The notes below the pieces were generated by a model, which was not told the origin of the DNA, did no database searches, and saw only the letters and a program-made list of their open reading frames with translations. This document shows positions 22,600-35,902 of a stretch of 64,000 nt of DNA, in pieces. The DNA is from Siderastrea siderea (taxonomy: Eukaryota > Cnidaria > Anthozoa > Scleractinia > Rhizangiidae), in the NCBI GenBank assembly GCA_964030785.1, contig OZ034971.1, forward strand, positions 11,460,579-11,524,578, given 5' to 3'. Each line of letters opens with the position of its first letter. Within the stretch, counting starts at the first letter, position 1. Position numbers and translations under genes: made by a program.

Positions 22600-22883
22600 C
22601 GTTTAAAAACTACAAGGGTTTGCTCTCTTTACGAAAATTTACTTGACTTGTTGTCTTCCTCAACATTTCGTGTTGAGGCGAAAGCACTTAATGGGAATTT
22701 CAGCACAGTTTTGGCAAAACGCCGGCAAAATCCTCTTGACATCGTCCCTTTACCGTAAGCAGACAGTATAAAGAGTGTCGTTCGTTTGACTAAATTCAGA
22801 AACTTACACAATGTATTTTGGCATAGCTGTAATGCCACACTGATTTTTAATTAATTAGTCAATTTAATGACATATTGTTTGCT

Positions 22884-23015
22884 CGATTGATTGATTGATT
22901 GTTTGATTGGTTGGTTGATTAAGTAACTATTAGTGAAATAGAAAAATATGACTACCACTACCACTACCACTACCACTATACCACTACCGCTACCGCTACC
23001 GCTACCACCACCACC

Positions 23016-23093
<78 letters not shown>

Positions 23094-23140
23094 ACAATGT
23101 ACTACTGCTGCTGCTGCTGCTGCTACTACTACTACTATAA
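22884..23140. repeat. Microsatellite cluster: (GATT)n, (ACTACC)n, (CTA)n, (TGC)n
   Basis: GATTGATTGATT at 22884-22905 is followed by hexamer and trimer runs from 22950 to 23140. The long serine/leucine/proline frames on both strands here are by-products. Confidence 0.95.
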
Positions 23141-23278
23141 TATTAACAAATAATACTGCCTTAGAAAAACTCATAATTCTGATTTTTATACAATATATAA
23201 AATGGACATCGTTCAGTCACTCAATGTCATACTTTTTCGACCTTGCCGCTGTTAACTGGCTTACGCCACCGTTCTTTG

Positions 23279-23692
23279 TTACAGTTTCGGCATTTCAGAA
23301 ATCATGCCTTCACCGAATTTTTTTCGCAATACTCTTACGTTTCTTCGCTCAGCGAACACTGTATCGCTTGCTTCAACAACCCCAATCTTTCTTCGACGCT
23401 GAGCGGTGTTTTTCATCTTTCCTTGATCGAAGGCATTTTTGGCTGGACAGGTGAATGGTTGTTCCATCTCTTTATTACTGCCATTACTGTTTGAACTGAT
23501 TTTTCCTTGCCTTGCCTTCGGATCTTCCAAAGTGGAAACGTCATCCATTAGGCAAATTTCTATACCTTCAAGATTCAATGAAGGAACTGCATTCGAAGGG
23601 CACATCTCAATAAAACTACTGCCGTTTTTGTCCTCGTTTTTTTCTTCTGTCATCTGCTGATTTTGAGTGGTGAGACTCGAGGCCGACCCCAT
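23279..23692 (-). CDS. Hypothetical protein with a possible N-myristoylation start
   Basis: A 137-aa frame beginning MGSASSL, which satisfies the N-myristoylation pattern (Gly2, small residue at 6), in fair start context (GAAATGG). The rest is polar and of mixed composition (LEGIEICLMDDVSTLED, then a basic AQRRRKIG) and does not look like simple repeat. No family is recognised and no partner exon was found. It lies antisense within the long first intron of copy B. Could be a real small gene or a captured exon. Confidence 0.3.
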   Translation of the reverse strand: MGSASSLTTQNQQMTEEKNEDKNGSSFIEMCPSNAVPSLNLEGIEICLMDDVSTLEDPKARQGKISSNSNGSNKEMEQPFTCPAKNAFDQGKMKNTAQRRRKIGVVEASDTVFAERRNVRVLRKKFGEGMISEMPKL

Positions 23693-23979
23693 TTCGTTTG
23701 AATCTGTGCCTTAAACTCATGCAATTCTCCAAAGCAAAAAATTCTGACCATAAAATCTGACCTAAGTATGCCAAAACTTCCTTTTAATAGTTTTGAAGGT
23801 AAAAATTATGACGCAATTTGTGGAAGGCTAAAAGAAGGGTATTTTGCCCCACCAATCAGTGAACAGTAGTCGCATCCTTATACTAATACCTTATTGGCCG
23901 GTTGTTTTTTCTCGGCTTCTGAAATCTGAATGTAAAATGTAATTTTGAGTTTGAACATTAACTGACAAGAATTACGTAG

Positions 23980-25440
23980 CAAAATACTACTCTGAACCAA
24001 GCAGAGGAAAAAAGAGAAGAAAAATTTAAATCAACCAACAATGCAAAAAAAAAAATCGAGTGGCTAAATGGGGAAAAAATTAATCCCGAGCGGGACACTA
24101 GAAACAGCGGGGAACCAGTGAAAAGAGAAAACAAAACAAAACAAACATACAAATAACACCCTGAATATAGTGGTCAAAGGAAACACCAAAATAAAAGAAA
24201 AGAAAAGATTGCCCAAAAGAAAGATCGAGAACCAAGATGGTCGAAAATGAAATCTCATGCACACAGCAAAACAAATAACAATAGTTCTGCACTATTACAA
24301 AAAACAACAACATAACTTAACTATTCAGAAGACAGCAACTACAACAACTTTGAAAAATTTGAAAATAAGAGCAAGTTTGCTCTGAAAAATTCAATAAGAA
24401 AACATATAACAACTCTGCATCATAAAGAAAAAAGGGAAACAAACAAAAACCATGGATAAAGAGGCCAAAAGGAACAGTAAAGGAAGATCCAATATGGTAA
24501 AAAATAAATTAATTAAAAATAGCTTATCCGTACAACAAAACAGACAACAACAACTCTGAACTGATTCAAACACAACAAAAACTCTGAACCAATCAGAAGG
24601 AAGCAAGAACAATAAAAAACTTTGAGTAATTTGATAAACAAAAACAAGATAGCTCTGAACCATTTAGAAAAATTACAACAGCAACTTCGCGTCACCAAGG
24701 AAACAACAAAAAACATAGCTTATGACGATACCAGCTCCTGCTTTGATCCTTTCAGAACAAACACCCAAAGCTTTAAGCCAATTTTGACATTTAGGAAACA
24801 TAACACTACTAGCATTGAAACACTCAGGAAAAACAACGATTACAGTAACACAAATATAAAAAACAATCATTCGGGAAAGGCAAACGAGACAACAATAACA
24901 AAAAAAACTGATTCGGGAAAACAACAAAATAAGGCTGTGAACTACTTAGGCCCCGTTCGAAAAACGTCGCACTTTACACCGCCGAACCTAATGCAAAGGA
25001 GCAAAATCTATTGTTTTGCTTATTTTCATCAGATTCGGCACATGCAAAGTTCGACGTTTGAACCAGGCCTTTGCGCCTTGGAAAGACGATATAGCAACAT
25101 GTTTCAGAAAATATTCTGAACCATGTAGAAAAAAAACTCACAAATTCTGGACTTGTCCAAAAACAACAACAACAACAACACCTTTGAATAATTCAGCTCG
25201 AAAATCGAAAAACAACAAATAATTCTGGTATCTAGAAAAACTTACGACTGGCAGCAACAATAACTCGAAACCATTTGGCCAAATTAACAATTCTGAAACT
25301 AGATACTACGAAATTAGTAATTTTAACTTAACCACGACTAATAAGCAACAAAACAAAAATTCAGTGCCAAACGTTCCTCACAGGGTACATGAACTCGAAA
25401 ACAAGAAGCAAACTCGATTTGAACCAAGCCGATAAAAAAA
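23980..25440. repeat. Degenerate A-rich tandem repeat with strong strand asymmetry
   Basis: The plus strand is poor in T and G and rich in AACAACAA, with a recurring phrase ACTCTGAACCATTYAGAA spaced at irregular 40-70 bp intervals (for example near 24555, 24583, 24652 and 25118). Long frames on both strands (such as 24622-25119) follow from the biased composition. It lies within intron 1 of copy B. Confidence 0.6.
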
Positions 25441-25833
25441 ATACAGTTGACTTCCGATAACTAGAGCCTTTAAGGGAAATCAAAAGACGTTCGAGTTATC
25501 GGGAGTTCGAATTATCGAGGGTAAAATTATAAATAAAAATAAACTGAAGGGCAAAAACAAACATTCACTCCGAGTTACCGGGAGTCAACAATACCTTGAA
25601 TCCTAACCATACGACATGATGCGCTTCTTTAACGTAAAACGGTCGACTTCTTTCAGGTGCAAGTAAATTAAGATTGAATGACTTTTGTAGATCACAGTCC
25701 AGTTTTCGAACCGAGATGTTAATGAACTTAAGCGTCAATTTCCCATATAAATTAGAAAGTAGAAAAGGAGAGATCATAATTAAGGACACGGTTACAATAC
25801 GTTTTGTCTTCATCTTGCTATTTATCTTGCAGA

Positions 25834-28496
25834 ATGTGTAGAGCGCGATGTCGTCGCCTCCGTTGGATTGTGGGAAGCGTCGTGTTGACCATAGCAGTGG
25901 TCATTATGATCCATTATACAACTATTCTTACTGTAGGATCCAGACCTTTTCTGCCAACACCAAGCATATTTACCTATGTTGAAGAACCTCAAACTAGGAA
26001 CGAATTTAAAAGGCTCATAAGGGCTCTTTCGACCAAGCGGGCCGTTTGCTCGGACTTACGTCCCATAGGGGGCTCGACAAGAGAGCTCCGCCGGAACCCT
26101 CCTCTTTTTGGACCTGATGGCATGTGGTATGTCTGTTTTGACCAGGAGGTCCAATTAAATCCGAGATCTTGCGTCGTCTATTCTTTTGGGTGAGAAAACA
26201 AGCAAATAAAGTGTATGGTTGATAATAGTCATAGACTGTGTTTAGAGTTCTACAGACTATTGTATACAACAGTAGCGCAAGCCTGAACCTCAGTCAAATT
26301 TATCGATAATGCAATTAATATAATCAAACCAGGCAACCATTGTTAAACGCGGGACAACACATAACCGACCCCAAGTGCGGAAAAACATATTAACGGGGCC
26401 AAGGGCGGTAAAACCTGGCGCCAAGCGCAAAAAACGTGCAAACAGTTGCACCTTTTTCCGCGCATGACGCAAGGCGCAACTGTTTGGAAATAGTCCAGGC
26501 GCTGAAGAAACATACAGTCGGTGCCAAGCACAAATGCTGACAAGTTTTCGATGATAATCGAATATCTGCTTTTATTTAGAGCTCTATTTCAAAACATGCT
26601 CAAGTAGCGGCTAATTTCGGGCGTTGGGGGAATATTCGTTCAGGCTTCAAACGGGGACCATCGGCCTAAGGTTCAAACCCTTGCCCTTTACAAAAACTAA
26701 TCGTACGCTAGAAAAAAACTCAGCCGAACCCTGTGATATACCTAAGGGATAAGGCAAAAACAGTAGACTAGGGGTCGTACGGCTCGACTCCTGTCCAGAC
26801 TTTACAAGTACACAAGCGTTTTTCCCGAATATTTAACCACTCAAAGGTTTTAAGCTTTCGTGCATTTTCGCGCAATCATTTTTCTGCCAAAATCCTGGCA
26901 ACCCTCAGTTTCATGCTTAGATTTATTTGCTGTAGCTCTACCTTTAAGTACGTTTGGGCTACCGTCTAAATTTGTTTCCCTACCCTTTCGTCAGTATAAT
27001 GTGAGCGTAAAAAGGTACCCCCGCCCCCACCCGAGCGAAGCCTTCCGGCTGATACTCCACTATATGGAGTACCCGAAGGCTCTAAACAGCAACCCTCCAA
27101 GCAGAGGCATCTTGGTTACTCTACATTTCTCGACGATATACGTTGTATATGGCGGCAAAAAAGGGCAAGAGCAACTGCTTAGTTTCCCGGCTAGGTACTG
27201 GTCGCCTCGGTTTGTTCCGGCTAGATATATTCGCTTTGCATTTTGATTTGTTCATTGCTTTTGCTTCGTTTTTGGTTGGCTACTGTGTGCAAAAATCGCG
27301 TACAAACCGATCATAGGTCTGAGCTCTTCCCTGTTGCCGACGTGTTGCATTTTATTATAGGATCGGTGACGACTTTACATTTGACGAAAAGATGGCGGAA
27401 TATGGTTGCACAGTGTTTGCATTTGATCCTACCATGGACAAAGAAGACCACATTCACAGTGAAAGAGTGATGTTCTATAATCTTGGTCTGTCAGACGTGA
27501 ATCAGGAGCGACCTCGACAGCCTCGCCCTTGGGATAAGTTTGACAAAAATGGATGGAAAACAAGGACACTGGAGACGATAATACTGGAACTGGGACACTA
27601 TGAGGTGATACGCTGGCAGACTTACTTCATTAATCTTTCTTTGGCTTAGCAGAAGTTAGTTTGCGTTTCGAATGTTTTTGAGCTCAAGTTAGTGGTCATG
27701 TATCCCCTAAACAGTGAGTTGGTCAATTAGGCAGTCATTCAGCCATTGCACCAACCAACTTGCCAGCCAGGCCGTCCGTCAGTCAGTCAGTCATTTGAGA
27801 TAGTCAGTCGGTCAGTCAGTCAGTCAGTCAGTCAGTCAGTCAGTCAGTCAGTCAATCAGGTCAGTCAGTCAGTCACTCAGTCAGTCATTGAATGGGTCAG
27901 TCTGTCGGTCGGTGGAAGTAAGTAGTTAGTCAGTCAGTCATTCAGACCAGGACTGAATCAGGACTGAGGAAGTCATTTGGTCAGCTGGTCACTTTGTAGC
28001 CAGCCTGTCAAACGGTCAGTAAATCAATCTATCGGCCTGTCACTCGGACAATCAGTGAGTCAACCTGTCACTCGGTTATAAGTTGCTTAGTAATCAGTCA
28101 GCCAGTCAGCCAGTTTTATTCAATTTGTTAACAGATGCGAAAGTCAGTTAACATACAAAGTGGTTGATATATAAAGGCAGTTCTTTACCCTTCCGCATAT
28201 TTATTTTTCTTCTGCAGAGAGAAATTGACATTTTAAAAATGGATATCGAGTCAGGTGAATGGAAATGCTTACGTCACATGCTGGCCGACGGAACTATAAA
28301 AAGTCACGTGAGGCAGCTGAATGTAGAGTATCACTTGACCAACACACCACAAGCTCTTAGACAGTACTACAGCATAGCGAGATGGATTGAAAGGCAAGGT
28401 TTCAGGATTTTCCATTCCAGAAAAAATCCCTTCTGTAAAAAATGCTGGGAAATGTCTTACATCACCTCCAATCTAGTGAACTTATCTTTAATTTAA
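25834..28496 (+). CDS. METTL24: METTL24-like methyltransferase, copy B (3 coding exons)
   Basis: Spliced model: 25834-26189, 27361-27604, 28218-28496. Total 879 nt, 292 aa, with GT-AG borders in phase. Basic residues 3-10 precede a hydrophobic anchor at 11-26, so it is a type II membrane protein. SAM loop (YSFGIGDDFTFDEKM) at ~113-127, FAFDPTM at ~138-144, and DILKMDIESGEW at 204-215 match copy A closely. Introns 3 and 4 of copy A are kept at identical positions and phases, while introns 1-2 and the segment between are absent, so the anchor runs almost directly into the PTPSIFTYVEEP segment. No stops or frameshifts. No AATAAA occurs between the stop and the mobile element that begins at 28880 (see findings). 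It lies in tandem with A, about 7.5 kb apart. Confidence 0.88.
27776..27900. repeat. (CAGT)n microsatellite in intron 2 of copy B
   Basis: About 25 CAGT units with interruptions, in the intron equivalent to copy A intron 4, which carries the same repeat at 17784-17990. Confidence 0.92.
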
Positions 28497-29894
28497 AGAT
28501 ACGTTTTCACAAGGTTGTCTGGTGAAAATAGCATTCTTCCATTTCTTTAGTCAGCAGCTGAAAATGTACGTAATGAGTCGAGGCAGCTCGAACCACTGGC
28601 AGTCACCTCTGCGCTAAGCAACGAATTTTCAGAGAACTTTTTCCCTTGCGTTTAAGTAATTTTTCCCGCTCAAATGCTAATAAGTTGCCCATTTTCAACT
28701 TTCAAGACAAAAATTGACACATAACGTCTTCTTTTATATGAAAGGTTATTTATGGACCTTGATATTAAGTAGTTAAGTTTTTTTTTTTTTCATACAGTAC
28801 TTTTATATTGTTCTCATTTTATTGTAAATTGAATTGAAACACCCCTGACGCTCGGCCCAAGTTGTGGAAATCAGCATTAGGGACGGACCATTAGAAAAGT
28901 GATGGGGGGGGGGGGGGGAACAAAAAAAATTAATGCAAGGGAAAATGTCCGAAAAAAAAATTCATGCACAAGATGGGCCTCATTTTGATATGAAACCATA
29001 ATTCGTTTTGCCAAAGTGCTCAAGTAGTGTCTCCAGCGTTTAAAGAATTGGAAATTTTCTGGGGTTCTGCCAGGATGCTATAAAATATTGTTTTCATAAT
29101 TAATATTTCTTTTGCCGGGCGGGGGATACCTTCGCCTGGAACAGATTTTTAGTTGTTTTTATAGTCATAGGGGAAACAACAAAAGTTTTACACTGTAAAT
29201 AGCGGGAGTTCAAAATAACCGATAGTAAATGAGTGAAGGGCAAATCCAAGCCGAAGGGAAGTTGGTTTTAAGTTGGGAGTAGCAAGGAGCGACAGGCCTG
29301 CACGACTTCTAACAATGGAAACATTTAGACAATGTAGCCTCTTAATATTTTTGCACTGACAAGTATGTGATTTTTAAGAAAGGATATGAACAGTGACTCG
29401 TAAGATTTGTCGTTGCAATGACTGTCGTGGTTTTATAAAGTGCCATTAAAACGTGTTTGAGCTTTGGCACCGTTTGTTGACATTGAGTTCAGTCAAATGT
29501 GTAACAAATTAGCCCCTTTCGAAACTGTGAGTTTCGTGCCTATGGAGCTTGATATGTTTCCTCCTTTTGTAAGCAAGTCTTTCGACTGCCGATTTGTACA
29601 GGCAAGAGCATGGTTTCGACCCTCCACATGGGTCTCATCAGTTGCCGGGATTGGTTTTGCGAGTTGCTCTTATGCAACCTCGTGTACGTTTTGAGAATGG
29701 CAAGGCATTCTGTTTGGCAAACGTTTCCCGTTGTGTATTTATACCCACTGTGTGGATCAAAAATTCAGGATTTCTATTGGTTAATCAAAGGTGGCCAACT
29801 GTCAAATGTGCTTTTCTATCCTTATCCGTTTGAAGCTTACGTGCATGTTTGTATATGTTGCGTTTTTCACATTTTAGCACTCTCCCACACAGTA

Positions 29895-30395
29895 ATTTTC
29901 AAAGAGTTATTTTAACTCCTGTAGTGGAGTTAAACTAACTCCTTAAGGTGGAGTTATTTTTTTGGGAGTTATTTTAACTCCAAAAGGAGTTATTTTAACT
30001 CCGAAAAGGAGTTACTGTATTCTTTAGGGGAGTTAAGTTAACCCCTAAAGTGGAGTTACGCTGGTGGGAGTTATTATAACTCCAATTTGGAGTTAAATTG
30101 TACTCCTCTGGAGTTAAATTTAACTCTTTTTTGGAGTTAAATTTCAGTTTAACTCTGCAAGGAGAGTTAAAATAGCTCCTTTTTCGGGGTCATTTTGGAG
30201 GAGTTAGTTCAACTCCCCTTAGGGAGTAATTAGGGAGTGATTTTAACCCTCTAACAAGGGTTAAAATAACTATCTTTTGGGAGTTATTTTCGTGGACTTA
30301 TTTAACTCCTTTTAGAGAGTAGTTCTGGAGTGACTTTGATGGAGTCGTTTTGGAGGAGTTGGGATAACTCCCTATCAGAGTCATTACTTTATTAT
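29895..30395 (+). repeat. Degenerate GGAGTTA...TAACTCC palindromic minisatellite
   Basis: Dozens of short palindromic units of the form GGAGTTATTTTAACTCC with variable spacers. The block opens with ACAGTAATTTTCAAAGAG. The block at 50735-51175 is the same family in the opposite orientation, including that opening phrase (CTCTTTGAAAATTACTGT). Confidence 0.85.
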
Positions 30396-30944
30396 TGTAT
30401 TTTTTAGAACAATATCAGTAGAGGACCGCAAACGAAAATGCTGTACGTGTACGTAGGATCTAGTAGACCAGACCTGATCAGCCAAAGAAATACTCAAATG
30501 ACAAACATAACAGCAAGGCTGATCTGACTACGTAGAAAGATTTGACTCTGCAAGACATCAACTCGACACTAATAGAACTTCAACAGAGCAGGGTTGCAGC
30601 CGTAGACAGCTGTTTCGCTCTTCTTCTTTTGTATTTTTTATTCTGCTACATGCAGGGACTCGTGTATCATTTCTATGATAAATTTCGATCTCAATTTAAT
30701 TATGAATGCATTTTTTGGAAATAAAGCAACTAAAATAAAAGATATTGTGGTAATTCATCCACTGAAATCAAAAGTTTGGTAAGTTCCTGTCTAAAATGGC
30801 GTGGATATTTCAATTCAAGAGCCCGAAATCAATGCGCCTGCATTCACTGGTCAGCAGTTGTCAATATTGAGTCGGTAGGTACGTGGTGTAACTATCATAT
30901 AGTGGTTTGACTTAATCCAATATAGGCACAAACATAGCAAGCAA

Positions 30945-33900
30945 TATACATAGCTATACACAGCCATACACAGCCATACATGGCTATACACAGATATACA
31001 TAGCCATACATAGCTATACACAGCTATACATAGCTATACATGGCTATACACAGCTCTACATGACTATACATGGCTATACATGGCTGTACATGGCTATACA
31101 CAGCTATACACAGCCATACATGCTATACACACTTATACATAGCCATACATAGCTCTACACAACTATACACGGCTATACATGTCTATACACGGCTATACAT
31201 GGCTATACACAGATATACATAGCCATACATAGCTATACACAGCTATACATGGCTATACACAGCTATACACAGCTATACATGGCTATACACAGCTATACAT
31301 GACTATACACAGCTATACATGGCTATACACAGCTATACACAGCTATACATGGCTATACACAGATATACATAGCCATACATAGCTATACACAGCTATACAC
31401 AGCTATACATGGCTATACACAGTTATACATGACTATACACAGCTATACATGGCTATACACAGCTATACACAGCTATACACAGGTATACATGTCTATACAC
31501 AAATATACATAGCCATACATAGCTATACACAGCTATACATAACTATACACAGCTATACACAGCTATACACAGCTATACACAGCTATACACAGCTATACAC
31601 AGCCATACACGACTATACACAGCTATACATGGGTATACACAGCTATACATAACTATACACCGCCATACATGGCTGTACACAGCTATACATAGCTATACAC
31701 AGTCGTACATAGCTATACACAGCTATACATGCCTATACACAGCTATACATGGCTATACACAGCTATACATGGCTATACACAGATATACATAGACATACAT
31801 AGCTATACACAGCTATACACAGCTATACATACCTATACATGGCTATACACAGCTATACATGGCTATACACAGCTATACATGGCTATACACAGATATACAT
31901 AGCCATACATAGCTATACTCAGCTTTACATAGCTATACATGGCTATACACAGCTATACATGGCAATACACAGCTATACATAACTATACACAGCTATACAC
32001 AGCTATACACAGCAATACACAGCAATACACAGCTATACATGACTATACACAGCTATACATGGCTATACACAGCTATACACAGCTATACATAACTATACAT
32101 AGCTATACACAGCTATACACAGCTATACATGGCTATACACAGCTACACATCACTATACACAGCTATAGATGGCTATACACAGCTATGCACAGCTATACAT
32201 GGCTATACACAGATATACATAGCCATACATAGCTATACACAGCTATACACAGCTATACATGGCTATACACAGCTATACATGGCTATACATGGCTATACAT
32301 GGCTGTACATGGCTATACATGGCTGTACATGGCTATACACAGCTATACACAGCTATACACAGCCATACATGGCTATACACAGATATACATAGCCATACAT
32401 ATCTATACACAACTATACACAGCTATACATGGCTATACACAGATATACATAGCCATACATAGCTATACTCAGCTTTACATTGCTATACATGACTATACAC
32501 AGCTATACATGGCTATACACAGCTAAACATGGCTATACATGGGTATACACGGCTGTACACGGCTATACATGGCTATACACAGCTATACATGGCTATACAT
32601 GACTATACACAGCTATACATGGCTATACACAGCTATACACAGCTATACACAGCTATACACAGCTATACACAGATATACATAGCCATACATAGCTATACAC
32701 AGCTATACACAGCTATACATGGCTATACACAGCTAAACATGGCTATACATGGCTATACATGGCTGTACACGGCTATACATGGCTATACACAGCTATACAT
32801 GGCTATACATGGCTATACACAGTTATACATAGACATACATAGCTATACACAACTATACACAGCTATACATGGGTATACACAGCTATACATGGCTATACAC
32901 AGATATACATAGCCATACATAGCTATACACGGCTATACACAGCTATACATGGCTATACACAGATATACATAGCCATACTTAGCTATACACAGCTTTACAT
33001 AGCTATACATGGCTATACACAGCTATACATGGCTATACATGGCTATACATGGCTGTACATGGCTATACACAGCTATACACAGCTATACATGGCTATACAC
33101 AGATATACATAGCCATACATAGCTATACACAACTATACACAGCTATACATGGCTATACACAGATATACATAGCCATACATGGCTAAACACAGCTATACAT
33201 GGCTATATACAGCTATACATAGCTATACATGGCTATTTATTGCTCTACATGGCTATACACAGCTATACATGGCTATACATGGGTATACACAGCTATACAC
33301 AGCTATACATGGCTATACAAAGTTATACATGGCTATACACAGCTATACATAGCTATACATGGCTATACACAGCTATACATAGCTATACATGGCTATACAT
33401 GGATATACATAGCTATACACAGCTATACATGGCTATACATGGCTATATACAGTTGTACATAGACATACAAAGCTATACACAACTATACATAGCTATACAT
33501 GGCTATACACAGATATATATAGCTATACACAGCTATACATGGCTATACATGGCTATACACAGTTATACATAGGCATACATAGCTATACACAACTATACAT
33601 AGCTATACATGGCTATACACAGCTATACATGGCTATACATGGATATACATGGATATACATGACTATACACAGCTATACACAGCTGTACATGGCTATTCAC
33701 AGATATACATAGCCATACATATATATAGACAGCTATACACAGCTATACATGGCTATACACAGATATACATAGCCATACATAGCTATACACAGCTATACAC
33801 AGGTATACATGTCTATACACAGATATACATAGCCATACATAGCTATACACAGCTATACATAACTATACACAGCTATACACAGCTATACACAGCTATACAC

Positions 33901-34560
33901 AGCTATACACAGCAATACACAGCCATACACGACTATACACAGCTATACATGGGTATACACAGCTATACATAACTATACACCGCCATACATGGCTGTACAC
34001 AGCTATACATAGCTATACACAGTCGTACATAGCTATACACAGCTATACATGCCTATACACAGCTATACATGGCTATACACAGCTATACATGGCTATACAC
34101 AGATATACATAGACATACATAGCTATACACAGCTATACACAGCTATACATAGCTATACATGGCTATACACAGCTATACATGGCTATACACAGATATACAT
34201 AGCCATACATAGCTATACACAGCTATACGTAGCTATACCTGGCTATACACAGCTATACATGGCTATACATGGCTATACATGGCTGTACATGGCTATACAC
34301 AGTTATACATGGCTATACACAGATATACATAGCCATACATAGCTATACACAGCTATACACAGCTATACATGGTTATACACAGCTGAACATGGCTATACAT
34401 GGCTATACATGGCTATACACAGCTATACACAGGTATACACGGCTATACTGACACAGCTATACATATCTGTATACAGCTATATATGGCTACACACAGCTAT
34501 ATATGGCTGTACAAAGTCATATATGGCTATACACAGCTATACATGGCTATACATGGTGGG
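30945..34560 (+). repeat. 10-bp tandem array, left arm (unit RGCTATACAY)
   Basis: About 360 units of AGCTATACAC and variants (GGCTATACAT, AGATATACAT, AGCCATACAT), nearly without indels, so the 10-bp register holds for kilobases. Three units make 30 bp, hence endless MAIHSYTQLY-type frames, which are not genes. A higher-order duplication is visible: the segment from 31601 recurs at 33921 (2320 bp apart) with the same rare variants (CGCCATACAT, AGTCGTACAT). Confidence 0.97.
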
Positions 34561-35055
34561 TGCTATCGAGGTTAACAAATCACAGGCAAAAATGATAAGC
34601 AAATCCACCGTACGTTTCATTCTACATCAGACTTCAGTTGTTTTTGTTGTTGTTATTGGTTAATAAAGTTGTATTTTGCTGCTTCTTTGTGTCATGTCAT
34701 ATATCAATCATAAAAAAAGTAATTTCATGGGTCCGCGTTTTGAAATTTTTAGGTGTCCTCATTTGGTTAATAAAAGTTTGACTGACGTATGTACATACCA
34801 TTACCATACAATTGTTACTCTGAGTTCGAACCAGTAATTTTAATGAAGACAGGTGAAGTCAGTGACGTGCACAAAGTGCAGAAAACCATTATTAGTCACA
34901 GAATTGGTACAAAGTGTTGCAACTTCTTGACAGTGTACCAAAATGACTCGCACTCGGACTCTTATTGAACGAATGGATTCCATTTGGACGTGCGTGTGTA
35001 CTCTGATAATGAACACACAGATGACTTCAAAATGTGGTAAAAACACAGAAGTACG
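34561..35055. other. Start of foldback middle domain, no gene seen
   Basis: AT-rich sequence with no recognisable coding potential between the left array and the MITE at 35056. Confidence 0.4.
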
Positions 35056-35188
35056 CTAGGAGCCGTGTGTACTGTAATAACAAACTCCTCTAGTTAAAAG
35101 AGAGAGGTTTTCGTAATTACGAAAACGAAGACCCCCTCTTTTTTAACTAGAGGAGTTTGTTTTTACAAATATTACACACGGCTCCTAG
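35056..35188. mobile_element. 133-bp foldback MITE
   Basis: CTAGGAGCCGTGTGTA and ACAAACTCCTCTAGTTAAAA on the left are mirrored by TTTTAACTAGAGGAGTTTGT and ACACACGGCTCCTAG on the right. The centre is TTTCGTAATTACGAAAACGA followed by AGACCCCC. The central phrase is the unit of the minisatellite at 35455. Confidence 0.88.
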
Positions 35189-35454
35189 CAATTCGAATTC
35201 TTCATTGTGCGGACTTTTAAAAAGTCTACATCTGGTAATCATGGGGTTCTTGTTTTTGTTTTCTTCATTTGAAAATCAGTCATATAAAAAAACAAATTGA
35301 AGGCGAGTGAATCCACAACTCTTTACTTCCTGTGCGAATTACAGCGGTAAACGGAAGCTTAACCACACAGTTTTGTGTTACTTTCAAATGCCCGTTTAGA
35401 TATCTTCTTGCCATTATATTACTCTGTCTGTTTTTCGTTTCCCTCTGGTTAAAA

Positions 35455-35615
35455 ATGAGGGGGTTTCGTTTTCGTAATGGGTCTTCGTTTTCGAAAGGGG
35501 TCTTCGTTTTCGTAAGGGTCTTCGTTTTCGTAATGGATCTTCGATTTCGTAAGGGTCTCCGTTTTCGTAATGGGTCTTCGGGTCTTCGTTTTCGGGGTCT
35601 TCGTTTTCAAAACTA
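35455..35615. repeat. Minisatellite of unit GGGTCTTCGTTTTCGTAA
   Basis: About eight 17-19 bp units. It is preceded by GGTTAAAAATGAGGGGGTTTCG, which resembles the interior of the MITE at 35056 (GTTAAAAGAGAGAGGTTTTCG). The RFRNGSS / VFVF frames are by-products. It is probably an internally expanded copy of that MITE. Confidence 0.85.
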
Positions 35616-35902
35616 ACGACGACAGTTGCTGCTGTGATTCCTATTGTTCAGCTCAGCTTGCCCCACCAAGCACTACGGCGTCTTTGATGTTGTTGTCGAT
35701 TTTCAAAGTTTTTGCGAACTTGCGAAAAATTAGGGTCGCACTAGGAAAATTACGCTGTTGATAGATTTTAACTGCAAAGCCAGTGAACTTTCGCAAAAAT
35801 TTGCCAAGTGCGACCCATGGCTGATAAAATAATATCACCGGGTACATAAGTGAACGTTTGTTGTCGATAGATCTCAGGCAAGGAAGATCAACTTACCTTT
35901 GA

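Noticed and set aside
22851..23454. Serine-, glycine- and leucine-rich frames
   Set aside because: They translate (CTA)n, (TGC)n and related microsatellites.
24622..25119. 165-aa plus-strand frame and several minus-strand FVFLLFCF frames
   Set aside because: They arise from an A-rich, T-poor degenerate tandem repeat; no domain is visible and opposing frames are equally open.
31449..34663. Many MAIHSYTQLY-type open frames on the plus strand (and the minus-strand set at 38744-42612)
   Set aside because: They are translations of a stop-free 10-bp tandem array; all frames are open and the peptide repeats every 10 residues because three units equal 30 bp.
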